A DNA stretch of 64,000 nucleotides from NCBI GenBank assembly GCA_003132405.1, contig PKXQ01000149.1, positions 62,001 through 126,000 of the forward strand, read 5' to 3'. Every line of letters starts with the position of its first letter. Within the stretch, counting starts at the first letter, position 1. The notes beneath the pieces were generated by a model. That model saw nothing but the letters and a program-made list of their open reading frames with translations. It did no database searches and was not told the DNA's origin. This stretch comes from Acidobacteriaceae bacterium (lineage in GTDB: Bacteria > Acidobacteriota > Terriglobia > Terriglobales > Acidobacteriaceae). The position numbers and the translations under genes were made by a program. Shown piece after piece: positions 1 to 10,441 of this stretch.

Positions 1-2322
<2,322 letters not shown>

Positions 2323-2353
2323 GAAAGATTGATTCGTCCGAAGAGGAAACGTC

Positions 2354-3391
2354 ATGGACCTAAGCACTCAATATCTCGGCATGCAGTTACGCACGCCGCT
2401 GGTCGCCTCGGCATCCCCGCTCTCTCACGAAATCGCCGGAATTCGCGCCCTCGAAGACGCCGGCGCCTCGGCCGTCGTGCTCTTCTCTCTCTTCGAAGAG
2501 CAGCTCCACAAGGAGGCGCTCGAGCTCGAACTCCATCTCAACGCCGGCACCGAGAGCTTTGCCGAATCCCTCACCTACTTTCCCCACTCCAGCGAATTCC
2601 ACACCGGGCCCGAGGAGTATCTCAATCACATCCGCAAAGCCAAAGCCGCCGTCGATATTCCGATCATCGCCAGCCTTAACGGCGCGACCCTGGGCGGCTG
2701 GACAAAATACGCCAGGCAGGTCGAGCAGGCTGGAGCCGACGCCATCGAGTGCAACCTCTATTCCATTCCCACCAATACAGAAATACTTGGTTCCGAGATC
2801 GAGGCAAGCTACGCCAACATTCTCCGCGAAGTAAAAACTTCGGTTCAGATTCCGGTCGCCGCCAAGCTGAGTCCGTTTTTCAGCAATTTTGCCAACATGG
2901 CAAAACGGTTCGACCATTTAGGCGCAAACGGCCTCGTGCTCTTCAACCGCTTTTATCAACCAGACATCGACCTCGAAGAGCTGGAAATCAAACCGAACGT
3001 GCTGCTCAGCAGCCCCCAAGACTTGCGTCTACCGCTCACGTGGATCGGAATTCTGTACGGGCGCATACGCGCCAGCCTGGCCGCGACCAGCGGCGTGCAC
3101 AGCGCTGAAGACGCACTCAAGTTGCTCATGGTCGGCGCCGACGTCACCATGCTCTGCTCCGTTCTATTGCGGCATGGCATCGGGCATCTTCGTCACATCG
3201 AGCAAGGAATCGCGGAATGGATGGAAGAACACGAATACGAATCCGTACACCAGATGCAAGGCAGCATGAGCCAGCTTCGTTGCTCCGATCCCGGAGCCTT
3301 CGAGCGCTCGCAATACATGCGCGCCGTCAAAGGCCTGCAGCATGTAGAGGCGGCCGCCCGCGAGCCAAGAAAAGCCTTGAGCCGCGACTAA
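2354..3391 (+). CDS. Dihydroorotate dehydrogenase-like FMN protein
   Basis: A 345-residue TIM-barrel flavoprotein of the dihydroorotate/dihydropyrimidine dehydrogenase superfamily. The start has a good ribosome site (AGAGGAAA, 2340s). It begins MDLSTQYLGMQLRTPLVASA, like the FMN-barrel enzymes, and keeps the NGAT segment near residue 112 and a late barrel segment TSGVHSAEDALKLLMVGAD that resembles the phosphate-binding part of the family. It lacks the C-terminal ferredoxin domain of PreA. The spacing after nifJ suggests one operon. In my recollection this pairing recurs in bacteria but its substrate is unknown; true pyrimidine biosynthesis is possible but less likely. Superfamily membership is confident, substrate is not. 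Confidence 0.85.
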   Translation: MDLSTQYLGMQLRTPLVASASPLSHEIAGIRALEDAGASAVVLFSLFEEQLHKEALELELHLNAGTESFAESLTYFPHSSEFHTGPEEYLNHIRKAKAAVDIPIIASLNGATLGGWTKYARQVEQAGADAIECNLYSIPTNTEILGSEIEASYANILREVKTSVQIPVAAKLSPFFSNFANMAKRFDHLGANGLVLFNRFYQPDIDLEELEIKPNVLLSSPQDLRLPLTWIGILYGRIRASLAATSGVHSAEDALKLLMVGADVTMLCSVLLRHGIGHLRHIEQGIAEWMEEHEYESVHQMQGSMSQLRCSDPGAFERSQYMRAVKGLQHVEAAAREPRKALSRD

Positions 3392-3392
3392 T

Positions 3393-3426
3393 GTGTGTGG
3401 CGCGGGCGCCCCCGCCCGCGGTCGTT
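3393..3426. repeat. Short palindrome, GTGTGTGG family, copy 1
   Basis: Immediately after the stop codon of the FMN protein, GTGTGTGG is followed by a perfect 8-bp stem, CGCGGGCG / CGCCCGCG, with a CCCC loop (3401-3420). A second element with the same leader but a different stem sits at 15141-15170 after hemA. It could double as an intrinsic terminator stem, but no T-tract follows directly. Confidence 0.6.
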
Positions 3427-3561
3427 GATTTTTGCCGCATCTACATGGCGAAAATGCTGCGCCGAAAACTTTGACGATTCCTCAGCGCCTATAATTGAGC
3501 GTTCCGCATCCAAGAAAGAACGCATGCCTGGAATTAAAGCGGACATCGCGAAGGACTCTGA

Positions 3562-3657
3562 ATGTCGACTGCCTAGACGGCTCGTTACGCGGCGCGCACC
3601 AAGGGAATCACCAGTTCGCAAATCCGCGAACTATTAAAATTTACGCAAAAGCCCGGA
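3562..3657 (+). other. In-frame 5' extension of the aminotransferase gene interrupted by an amber codon
   Basis: An ATG at 3562 has a well-placed ribosome site (AAGGA at 3551-3555, six-base spacing) and is in frame with the aminotransferase. Codon 5 (3574-3576) is TAG. After it the frame encodes ARTKGITSSQIRELLKFTQ, which matches the conserved N-terminal helix of LysN/MocR-type aminotransferases that normally precedes the ISFGGGLP segment. No ATG, GTG or TTG lies between the TAG and 3658. The natural start is therefore probably 3562 and the gene carries a nonsense codon, or the base call is wrong. Confidence 0.7.
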
Positions 3658-4875
3658 ATGATTTCCTTCGGCGGCGGCCTTCCCGCCCCCGACCTCTTCC
3701 CTGTCCAGCGCTTTGAAGAAGCTTGCCACAAAGTGCTGCACGAGCAATCAGCCACGGCCCTGCAATACGGCGAAACCGAAGGTTACAGGCCGCTGCGCGA
3801 ACTCATAGCGAATGGCATGGCCCGTGACGGCGTCCCGGCGAAAGTCGATAACGTCCTCATCACCTCCGGCTCGCAGCAGGCCCTCGACCTGATCGGCAAG
3901 CTCTTCATCAACGCCGGAGATCGCGTGCTCGTCGAAGCGCCCACTTATCTCGGAGCGCTGCAGGCTTTCAACGTCTATGGCGCAAAATATCTGACCGTCC
4001 CGAGCGACGACAACGGCCTGCGCACCGACTTACTCGAAGAGCCTCTTCGTTCCAATCCCAAGTTCATCTATGTGCTGCCGAACTTTCAGAATCCCGCCGG
4101 AACCACCTTGTCGGAGGAGCGCCGCCACGAACTCATCCTGCAAGCCGACCGCTATGGCGTTCCAATTCTCGAAGACGACCCGTATGGCCAACTTCGCTAC
4201 GAAGGCAAACACCTTCCGCCGCTCATCGCTCTCGACCGAAAAAGCTTTTCCCACGACGAAGGTGACTCCCTGGGCAATGTAATTTACCTGAGCACATTCT
4301 CCAAGACGCTCGCCCCCGGCCTACGTGTGGGATGGATCGTCGCTCCGCCTGAGATCATCAGCAAGTTAACGCAACTGAAGCAGGGCGCCGACCTGCACAC
4401 CTCAACCTTCAATCAGTTCGTGGCTTATGAAGTCGCGCGCGACGGATTCCTGGAGCAACACGTCCAGTTGATTCGCCGCGTTTATCGCGAACGCCGCGAC
4501 GTTATGCTGCAAGCTCTAAAAGAATTCTTCCCGCCCGAAGTAACCTGGACGCATCCCCAGGGCGGATTATTTCTTTGGGTGACACTCCCCCAAGGATCAG
4601 ACATGCAGGCAATCTTTAAATCGGCGCTCGATCAGAATGTGGCCTTCGTTCCCGGCCATTCCTTCTTTGCCCAATCCAGCCACGGAATCGACAACGACGG
4701 CATCAGCAATAATGGCCGCCCGGCCGACCGCCACATGCGTTTGAATTTCTCGAATGCGGCTCCCGAGCAGATTCGCGAAGGTATAGCGCGCCTTGCTGCC
4801 GCGGTCAAAAGCCACCTATCACCCGCGACTCTCCCATCAGCCCTGCCGATTGAGGTGCAGCAATTGCGTCATTAA
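3658..4875 (+). CDS. PLP-dependent aminotransferase, 2-aminoadipate/LysN type (class I/II)
   Basis: Cytoplasmic fold-type I transaminase of the stand-alone MocR/LysN group; family members act on 2-aminoadipate, leucine or aromatic amino acids. The 405 residues counted from the ATG at 3658 contain ISFGGGLPAP at the start, ITSGSQQALDL near residue 66, NFQNPAGTT near 141, the EDDPYG segment near 171 and the Schiff-base lysine in STFSKTLAPGLR (about Lys216), then VGWIVAP. The conserved N-terminal helix lies upstream of this ATG behind an in-frame TAG, so initiation here would give a protein lacking about 30 normal residues. It is monocistronic by spacing. Substrate cannot be assigned from sequence alone. 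Confidence 0.85.
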   Translation: MISFGGGLPAPDLFPVQRFEEACHKVLHEQSATALQYGETEGYRPLRELIANGMARDGVPAKVDNVLITSGSQQALDLIGKLFINAGDRVLVEAPTYLGALQAFNVYGAKYLTVPSDDNGLRTDLLEEPLRSNPKFIYVLPNFQNPAGTTLSEERRHELILQADRYGVPILEDDPYGQLRYEGKHLPPLIALDRKSFSHDEGDSLGNVIYLSTFSKTLAPGLRVGWIVAPPEIISKLTQLKQGADLHTSTFNQFVAYEVARDGFLEQHVQLIRRVYRERRDVMLQALKEFFPPEVTWTHPQGGLFLWVTLPQGSDMQAIFKSALDQNVAFVPGHSFFAQSSHGIDNDGISNNGRPADRHMRLNFSNAAPEQIREGIARLAAAVKSHLSPATLPSALPIEVQQLRH

Positions 4876-5039
4876 GCGGATCATCGTTGCGGAATAACGT
4901 CGCGGATTCATTGTGGCGGATTATTGTCCATCCGCCGTGAGTGACGGTCATCCCTAAAGTCCTGCCGTGGTGTGCCGATACTCCAGATATACCGGACGGA
5001 TGCCCAACCTTCCCGCAATCGAGCCGGAGAATCGCACGC

Positions 5040-5411
5040 TTGAAATCACAAGATCCAGCCCTGGCGCGTACCATCCACGAGATCGTTGACGCGCGTCATT
5101 CTCCACGCTTCGCACTGCAGATCGATATCACCGTTTATTCGCGCACGTCCGGAGCGCTGACCGGCCGCACTGTAGACATCAGCCAATCAGGCATCTCCGC
5201 CATGTTGACGATGACAGTCCCGGTCGGCGAGATTGTCGAGTTGGATTTCGTGCTTCCCTCAGGCCCTGTAAATATTTGTGCGACGGTTCGACAAAAAGTC
5301 GCGTTTCGCTACGGCTTCCAGTTCCTCGATCAGAGCATCGTTAACGACGATATATGGGCAATCTGCCACCAACTCGCCATGAGCAAGCCCAGGCCAGAAT
5401 CCGACAAATAA
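5040..5411 (+). CDS. PilZ domain protein
   Basis: A small cytoplasmic protein, likely a cyclic-di-GMP receptor. The PilZ signature is visible: an arginine-rich RHSPRF motif about 20 residues from the chosen start and DISQSG about 26 residues later, followed by the beta-barrel strands ending in RYGFQFLD. I chose the TTG at 5040 because CCGGAGA precedes it by nine bases; an in-frame GTG at 4941 would add 33 residues without similarity to PilZ proteins. Both binding motifs look intact. It stands alone, and its effector partner is unknown. A second PilZ-type gene at 17465 is frameshifted. Confidence 0.8.
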   Translation: MKSQDPALARTIHEIVDARHSPRFALQIDITVYSRTSGALTGRTVDISQSGISAMLTMTVPVGEIVELDFVLPSGPVNICATVRQKVAFRYGFQFLDQSIVNDDIWAICHQLAMSKPRPESDK

Positions 5412-5462
5412 CTTTCCCCACCGAAATAGATGATCTATCGACCGGCGAATCCATCTCGCCGC

Positions 5463-5693
5463 TCATGCCGCCTGCTTAGTCACTATCGATTGCGTATAAT
5501 GCTTGGATCGAGATTCCGAATCGATTACCCTCATCTCGTCCCAATCGTAGGCAAACTCCGTCCCGCAATCGAGGCACGCCACATACGTACCCGTAAGCGC
5601 AGACGCTCCACTCCTCATGCCGCGCACCTTCCTCGGAAAACTATAGCGCCGATGAGAACAACCAAACACAACATCAAACATTCTTGCCAACAT
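5463..5693 (-). CDS. Small conserved zinc-ribbon-like protein
   Basis: A 76-residue hypothetical protein. A lone cysteine-histidine (FGCSHRRYSFPR, residues 10-21) is followed 25 residues later by CLDCG and then EFAYDWDEM, so Cys/His from the two segments could form one zinc site. I recognise the FGCSHRRYSFP...TYVxCLDCGxEFxYDW pattern as typical of small Acidobacteria proteins of unknown role. It reads divergently from the cytochrome gene at 5999, and the CRP-type palindrome at 5742-5757 lies 49 bp upstream of its start, so it may share that control. Confidence 0.6.
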   Translation of the reverse strand: MLARMFDVVFGCSHRRYSFPRKVRGMRSGASALTGTYVACLDCGTEFAYDWDEMRVIDSESRSKHYTQSIVTKQAA

Positions 5694-5741
5694 GTGACTT
5701 AATCTCCGCTATAAATTGTCCGGCGTTAGGGCTTTCCCCAC

Positions 5742-5757
5742 TGTGATATCCGTCACT
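5742..5757. promoter_or_regulatory. CRP/FNR-type palindrome TGTGATATCCGTCACT
   Basis: GTGA-N6-TCAC half-sites in the divergent intergenic region between the zinc-ribbon gene (5693, minus) and the cytochrome c gene (5999, plus). It matches the motif repeated at ten other intergenic positions in this window. Confidence 0.6.
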
Positions 5758-5810
5758 TTTCATTGTGACGCCCAGCGCATCACCCATCCCGCCCACGAAT
5801 CACCACTCAG

Positions 5811-5826
5811 CGTGACATCAATCACT
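5811..5826. promoter_or_regulatory. CRP/FNR-type palindrome CGTGACATCAATCACT
   Basis: Second GTGA-N6-TCAC site in the same region, 69 bp from the first and about 170 bp upstream of the cytochrome c start. The rest of 5694-5998 holds no gene that I can support. Confidence 0.55.
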
Positions 5827-5998
5827 GCTTCCATCCGCTCGAATGTAGAAACTTTCAACTAGCAACAATGCTGTTGCGTTCTACTACACAAAGTTCGTTG
5901 AAATTTCTAACGCTGGTTAGTTTTTGCAACACAAGCGCGATTGCGGCAAGATTCCATCTACTAGTTTTCACAATTCACAAGGAGAAAGAAACGACATC

Positions 5999-6313
5999 AT
6001 GAAGACGACAAAGTTGGTAGCACTGGTAACGACCCTCGCAGTGGCCCTGTTCATCCTGATTCCCAGCCTGTCCTGGGCTGAAGACGGAGCCGCTCTCTAC
6101 AAAGCAAAGTGTGCAGCCTGCCACGGCGCGGACGCGACCGGCAAGCCCGCAGCTAAAATTCCCAGCCTGATTGCTGAGGATGTGAAAGCAAAGTCCGATA
6201 GCGACTTTGCCGCAACCATTACCAGCACAGCGAAGCACCCCGCCGGCGTGAAGAGTCTATCGGCCGACGACGCGAAAGCAATCGTAACCTACATTCGCAC
6301 GTTGCAGAAATAA
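5999..6313 (+). CDS. Secreted monohaem cytochrome c (class I)
   Basis: A 104-residue precursor with a cleavable signal peptide (MKTTKL followed by a hydrophobic run ending SLSWA) and one c-type haem motif, CAACH, about residue 37. A class I fold is suggested by the C-terminal helix VTYIRTLQK. The distal methionine is not obvious: the usual late methionine is absent and the segment HPAGVKSLS contains no Met, so the sixth ligand is unclear. The ribosome site is AAGGAG at 5979-5984. Two CRP-type palindromes lie upstream and a hairpin terminator lies downstream, so it is probably a single-gene unit in the redox regulon. It probably shuttles electrons in the periplasm. Confidence 0.9.
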   Translation: MKTTKLVALVTTLAVALFILIPSLSWAEDGAALYKAKCAACHGADATGKPAAKIPSLIAEDVKAKSDSDFAATITSTAKHPAGVKSLSADDAKAIVTYIRTLQK

Positions 6314-6360
6314 GGGTTCGTATAGGCGATCAGCTATTCTTTGCGCGGGAACAGCGCATC

Positions 6361-6398
6361 GGGTCCGGATGCAGAAGCATTCGGACCCATTCCTTTTC
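6361..6398 (+). terminator. Intrinsic terminator-like hairpin after cytochrome c gene
   Basis: A 12-bp stem, GGGTCCGGATGC / GCATTCGGACCC with an AGAA loop and one G-T pair (6361-6388), is followed by a T-rich ATTCCTTTTC. Confidence 0.65.
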
Positions 6399-6448
6399 AT
6401 CAATGAAATATTTGACGGTTAACTCTGGCCCAGATCGGGCGCGTCGCC

Positions 6449-7045
6449 TTACTCCGGCGCGTACTGCAATTGCAGTTTTTCGTCGGCCCGGTTTGCGGTA
6501 GCAGTCAAAGCCGCCGTTCCATGCTCCAACCCTCTGTCGAAGGCCTTCAGGTTCAGTTCCCGGAAATTCGGAGGCACCGAGTCCGCCACTGCTTTGCGCA
6601 CCGCATCCGGCTTCAACAGATGAGTAACGGCGGTGAAGAAACCCACCATCACCGAATTCAGCACCATGCGCTTTCCCAGTTCTTCGGCAATGCGCGTCGC
6701 CGGCACGCTGTAGACCTGGACATCTTTCTTGAGGTTTGAGATCTGCACCAGATCCTGCTCGACGATCAGGATCCCGCCCTCCTTCACCTCAGAGCCGAAA
6801 CGCACATAAGCTTCCTGCGACATGATCACTAGAATGTCCGGCTTGGTCACATACGGATACAGGATCGGCGAACTGGAAACAACCAGCTGTGCGCTGCACG
6901 CTCCGCCCCGCGCCTCCGGACCAAAGTTTTGCGTCATGGTTGCAAACTCACCCTGAAAAATCGAGGCAGCCTTGCCCAGAATAATGGCCGAGAGAATCAC
7001 TCCCTGGCCGCCGAAACCTGCGAGACGAATTTCCGTTAGCTGCAT
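6449..7045 (-). CDS. korC: 2-oxoacid:ferredoxin oxidoreductase, gamma subunit
   Basis: Gamma subunit of a four-subunit 2-oxoglutarate/2-oxoacid:ferredoxin oxidoreductase, which oxidatively decarboxylates 2-oxoacids to acyl-CoA with ferredoxin reduction, or runs in reverse. The 198 residues begin with the typical AGFGGQGV (residues 9-16), followed by FGPEARGG near 42 and the late motif MVLNSVMVGFF near 131. It is the last gene of a minus-strand operon and its start overlaps the end of the beta-subunit gene by 10 nt. A short C-terminal tail after residue 175 lacks similarity to the domain. Confidence 0.92.
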   Translation of the reverse strand: MQLTEIRLAGFGGQGVILSAIILGKAASIFQGEFATMTQNFGPEARGGACSAQLVVSSSPILYPYVTKPDILVIMSQEAYVRFGSEVKEGGILIVEQDLVQISNLKKDVQVYSVPATRIAEELGKRMVLNSVMVGFFTAVTHLLKPDAVRKAVADSVPPNFRELNLKAFDRGLEHGTAALTATANRADEKLQLQYAPE

Positions 7046-7911
7046 ACCATCTCCGTTTGCTCGACAAATCTCTCGCCGAGCGATTCGTGAAATTGCGCCT
7101 TCATCATGGTTTGATAATCGGGGCGCTCGCGATCCACAAACTTCCCTACGATGATCTCGCCGGTCATGGTCATGCCAACTTCGCTGGTCGGTGCGCCATG
7201 CCGCACTCTGCTCTTTTCCTTGTAATACTTCATCGCGTCCAGCCCGTCGCCCATCTTGTTGCGCCGCTGATACAGCGTGGGGCAGGGCGAGATTACTTCA
7301 ATAAACGAGAACCCTTTTTTCTGAAACGCCTCGCTGATGGCACGCGACAGTTGCCGCACGTGGAAGGTAGTCCATCGCGCCACATAAACCGCGCCCGCCG
7401 CTTCGACGAGTTGCGGCAAATTAAAAGACGCCTCAAACACGCCATAGGGATTCGTCGAAGTCGTCGAGTGATCCGGCGTAGTCGGCGCTGTCTGGCCGCC
7501 CGTCATCGCGTAGATCAGATTGTTCACGCAGATGACTTTCAAATCGATGTTGCGCCGCGCCGCGTGAATCAGATGATTGCCGCCAATCGCCGAAAGGTCG
7601 CCGTCGCCCGAATACACGACAACGTTCAGCTTTGGATTCGCCAGCTTCAACCCCGTGGCAAACGGAATAGCGCGCCCGTGCGTAGTGTGGAACGAATCAA
7701 GCTTAACGTAGCCCGCCACGCGCCCCGTGCAGCCAATACCCGAAACCAGAGCCAGCGAGCCTAAGTCGATGTTCGAGTCAATCAGCGCGCGCGCAAAAGA
7801 ATTCACCGTCGTGCCGATGCCGCATCCCGGGCACCAGATATGAGGCACGCGATCGCTCCGCAAAAAGGGTTCGACCGGATTAAGGATATCGGTAACTAGA
7901 TCGTCTGACAT
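7036..7911 (-). CDS. korB: 2-oxoacid:ferredoxin oxidoreductase, beta (ThDP) subunit
   Basis: The thiamine-diphosphate-binding subunit, 291 residues. HIWCPGCGIG near residue 24 carries two of the cluster cysteines, SGIGCTG follows near 58, and the ThDP/Mg motif GDGDLSAIGGNH near 100 ends with the VNNLIYAMTGGQ segment. CPGCG and GIGC(T/S)G are characteristic of the Kor/Vor beta group. The start overlaps the alpha gene by 16 nt, which suggests translational coupling. The sequence does not distinguish 2-oxoglutarate from branched-chain oxoacids; the Kor name follows from overall resemblance. Confidence 0.93.
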   Translation of the reverse strand: MSDDLVTDILNPVEPFLRSDRVPHIWCPGCGIGTTVNSFARALIDSNIDLGSLALVSGIGCTGRVAGYVKLDSFHTTHGRAIPFATGLKLANPKLNVVVYSGDGDLSAIGGNHLIHAARRNIDLKVICVNNLIYAMTGGQTAPTTPDHSTTSTNPYGVFEASFNLPQLVEAAGAVYVARWTTFHVRQLSRAISEAFQKKGFSFIEVISPCPTLYQRRNKMGDGLDAMKYYKEKSRVRHGAPTSEVGMTMTGEIIVGKFVDRERPDYQTMMKAQFHESLGERFVEQTEMVCS

Positions 7912-9155
7912 CGGCTCGCCTCCACAATTACTTTGAGGATCTCTTCCGGGTTGTGAACTCCGCCGCCCGCATGCGACACAGCAAAAGTTTTTGCCTGCCC
8001 GCCCGCCGCGCGCTCCACCTCTCGCACCATCTGGCCCAGGTTGAGTTCAGGTACGACAAATGCTTTGACCTTCGCTGCCAGGTCGCGGAATTTTTTCTCC
8101 GGGAACGGCCATGCCGTAATCAGTCGCAGCTTGCCGACGTGCAAGCCGCGCTCCCGAGCCGCTTCAATCGCCCGTTGCGCCACGCGCGAAGTGATACCGT
8201 AAGAAACCACCACTACGTCCGCGCCCTCTATCTGTTCTTCCTCGGTCATGGTGATGCGGTCGACAGCGTTAAGAATCTTGCTCTGCAAGCGCCGCACCAG
8301 CTTGTCCTGCACCGCCAGCGTCATGTTCGGATAGCCGCGCTCATCGTGCGTCAACCCCGTAACGTGGAAGTTGTAACCTTCGCCCGCATGCGCCATCTCC
8401 GGCACCTGATCGCCGTTCGTGGCATAAGGCAGATAATCCTCCACCGACTTGTGAGTATGTTTCCGCGGCACCACTTCAATCTGATCCGCCGGAGGAATCA
8501 CAACCTTCTCGCTCATGTGTCCGACAACCTCGTCCATCATGAACATTACCGGCACGCGATATTCTTCAGCGAGGTTGAAAGCTTTAATCGTCAGGTCAAA
8601 ACATTCCTGCGGAGAATTAGGGCACAGCGCAATTACCTCGTAATCGCCGTGCGATCCCCAGCGCGCCTGCATCATGTCGGCTTGCGCGGGAAGCGTGGGC
8701 AATCCGGTCGACGGCCCGCCGCGCTGTACATCGACAAACACGCAAGGCGTTTCCGTCATCGCCGCGTAGCCGATGTGTTCCATCATCAGCGAGAAGCCCG
8801 GGCCCGAAGTCACAGTAAAAGCCTTGGCTCCCGCCCACACCATGCCCTGCAACGTAATCGATGCCGCCAGCTCATCTTCCATCTGAATGAATGTGCCGCC
8901 GACCATAGGCACACGCGAGGCGAAGCGTTCAACAACTTCCGTCGAAGGAGTAATCGGATATCCGGCGGCGCATCTGCAACCCGCAGCCAGCGCCCCTTCG
9001 CAGCAGGCGTGATCGCCGTCCATAAAATGAATGCCAGTCAGCACCCCGCGCGGATCGGCGGTATGTCGAACAGCGATAGGACGGTCGGCAGTATGAGGAT
9101 CAGCGGAATGATGTCCCGCTTTTGGCAGAACCGCCGCTTCAGAATCAGTTTTCAT
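7896..9155 (-). CDS. korA: 2-oxoacid:ferredoxin oxidoreductase, alpha subunit
   Basis: Alpha subunit (419 residues). Catalytic-core features are AGYPITPSTEVVERFA near residue 64, the QMEDELAASI segment near 91 and VTSGPGFSLM near 113. The gene overlaps korD by four bases (ATGA at 9152-9155), supporting this start. The first 44 residues are odd: a His- and Ala-Asp-rich stretch with repeats of the type HTADP precedes the normal beginning GIHFMDGDHACCEGAL. It could be a harmless extension, or translation might start at the internal Met. Expression is probably driven from the promoter region upstream of korD that holds a perfect CRP-type site. Confidence 0.94.
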   Translation of the reverse strand: MKTDSEAAVLPKAGHHSADPHTADRPIAVRHTADPRGVLTGIHFMDGDHACCEGALAAGCRCAAGYPITPSTEVVERFASRVPMVGGTFIQMEDELAASITLQGMVWAGAKAFTVTSGPGFSLMMEHIGYAAMTETPCVFVDVQRGGPSTGLPTLPAQADMMQARWGSHGDYEVIALCPNSPQECFDLTIKAFNLAEEYRVPVMFMMDEVVGHMSEKVVIPPADQIEVVPRKHTHKSVEDYLPYATNGDQVPEMAHAGEGYNFHVTGLTHDERGYPNMTLAVQDKLVRRLQSKILNAVDRITMTEEEQIEGADVVVVSYGITSRVAQRAIEAARERGLHVGKLRLITAWPFPEKKFRDLAAKVKAFVVPELNLGQMVREVERAAGGQAKTFAVSHAGGGVHNPEEILKVIVEASRCQTI

Positions 9156-9418
9156 TTCTTCGCTCCCTTCGCCGCGTCCGCCTTCTTCACCGGCACGCCG
9201 GCTTCGTCGACCTTGCCGCCGGCAATGGCGAAGTCAGGGCAGTACATTCCGCACAAATCACATCCGCTGCATTTCTCCGGATGCACCACATGCGGCGGAT
9301 GGTAGCCCTTCGAATTAAATGCGGATGACAGTGCAAGCACGTGCGAAGGACAAAACTCCACACAGAAGCCGCAGGCTTTACAGCGCTCAACGACGATCGA
9401 AACACGTCCTTTTGCCAT
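9152..9418 (-). CDS. korD: 2-oxoacid:ferredoxin oxidoreductase, delta (2[4Fe-4S] ferredoxin) subunit
   Basis: An 88-residue ferredoxin subunit. Two four-cysteine clusters are visible, CKACGFCVEFCP (residues 13-24) and CSGCDLCGMYCP (50-61), each with the final Cys-Pro of bacterial-type ferredoxins. It is the first gene of korDABC and accepts electrons from the ThDP centre. A Lys/Ala-rich tail follows the second cluster. The intergenic region upstream (9419-9679) is divergent and contains two GTGA-N6-TCAC palindromes. Confidence 0.93.
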   Translation of the reverse strand: MAKGRVSIVVERCKACGFCVEFCPSHVLALSSAFNSKGYHPPHVVHPEKCSGCDLCGMYCPDFAIAGGKVDEAGVPVKKADAAKGAKK

Positions 9419-9492
9419 GAAATCCCCACGCTCAAGGTGATGAATTCACCACCGGATTCTCAGCAATTATGCCGTCATCAACTACGTCACGA

Positions 9493-9508
9493 TGTGATAG
9501 AAGTCACA
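9493..9508. promoter_or_regulatory. CRP-type palindrome TGTGATAGAAGTCACA
   Basis: Perfect TGTGA-N6-TCACA site 75 bp upstream of the korD start, in the korD / 9680-gene divergent region. Confidence 0.65.
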
Positions 9509-9593
9509 GCCTTACGTGAGGACGCGCACGCTCTCAATAACTCTGTCGGCGCATCTCGCGTATTACTTGATGGTGACGCAAGGCACCATCGAA

Positions 9594-9609
9594 AGTGAGC
9601 TGGGTCACC
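9594..9609. promoter_or_regulatory. CRP-type palindrome AGTGAGCTGGGTCACC
   Basis: GTGA-N6-TCAC site 71 bp upstream of the chosen start of the membrane-anchored protein at 9680. With 9493-9508 each divergent promoter has one site at a similar distance. Confidence 0.55.
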
Positions 9610-9679
9610 GCAAACGGTCACCCTGCGAACCACAATGAAGAGTTTCGATGTCTCGATAGCCGCTCAAAAGGGGGATTCC

Positions 9680-10351
9680 ATGTTTGAAGCCGAAGTTGAG
9701 ATGGAACGCCGCTCATCGTTGTTGCCGCTGTTACTCATGACGTGTCTGGTAGCAGCCATCGTGGGCGTGGCAGCTTATGTGTGGCGCGAGGCGCGTGCGC
9801 AAACGCCGATCAGCGCGCAGCAAGCCAGCGAAATCGCGGCCGCCGCGCTGCAGGGGCCCGGCCCAGCCGTCATCCACTTCCGCACCGGCTTACTCAAACC
9901 GAGTAGCGACGAAAAAACCGGCGACCCGAATTATCGCCTTCTGGAAAAGGCGCGCATCCTCAAACTAACTAAGTCGGCACGAAGCAGCGTTCTGGTTTCG
10001 CTCACTCCTGAAGGCGATCGCCTCCTCGCCTCCGTCCCCGGCCTGAAGAAATCGAACGAAGCGGATGGCACCGTCTCCTACCAGGCTCCGCTGGCCGAGC
10101 GCCAATTTGTGGGCATCGCCGGCGTCAACATGGCCGGAGTCAACAGCGCGACCGTTGACTACAACTGGAAGTGGATTCCGAATCAATTAGGCGATATATT
10201 CGACGCCGGCGGTCCGCTCGTAAAGAGCTTCAATCTTTGGGAGCGTCAAACTCTCATCAACAAATACGAGGCTGACTTCTACAACGCGAGCCCAACCAGA
10301 TCCACGCTCACCATGGCGCGCACCGATCGTGGATGGAAGATCGCACAATAG
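9680..10351 (+). CDS. Membrane-anchored hypothetical protein
   Basis: The function is not recognised. The start is placed at 9680 because AAAGGGGGA precedes it; an ATG at 9635 is in frame. After a short acidic N-terminus (MFEAEVEMERRS) one hydrophobic segment of about 20 residues (LLPLLLMTCLVAAIVGVAAY) acts as signal anchor, leaving about 190 residues outside. The exported part has no cysteine motif and appears alpha/beta, with a conserved-looking VDYNWKWIPNQLG near the C-terminus. It precedes a monohaem cytochrome by 90 bp and follows a CRP-type site, so a role linked to respiratory or cytochrome metabolism is a contextual guess. Confidence 0.7.
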   Translation: MFEAEVEMERRSSLLPLLLMTCLVAAIVGVAAYVWREARAQTPISAQQASEIAAAALQGPGPAVIHFRTGLLKPSSDEKTGDPNYRLLEKARILKLTKSARSSVLVSLTPEGDRLLASVPGLKKSNEADGTVSYQAPLAERQFVGIAGVNMAGVNSATVDYNWKWIPNQLGDIFDAGGPLVKSFNLWERQTLINKYEADFYNASPTRSTLTMARTDRGWKIAQ

Positions 10352-10441
10352 CGGCGCGAAAGCGCCAGACTCAGCCAGTCGAGTTTTAGCTTTGAAAGCG
10401 CTCGCCGTTCAAGGGCGCTGGTTGCTAAAGGAGAGATGCGA

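Noticed and set aside
3562-3576. Reading the TAG as pyrrolysine or another recoded residue
   Set aside because: The codon lies in a non-conserved N-terminal position with no downstream element or pyl genes visible; mutation or error is simpler.
5909-5932. Possible sigma-54 promoter before the first cytochrome (TGG then TTTTTGC)
   Set aside because: The GG to GC spacing is one base short of that required.
7953-9305. Long plus-strand open frame of about 450 codons opposite korA and korD
   Set aside because: Composition is Arg/His-rich shadow coding; the minus-strand frame carries all KorA and KorD motifs.
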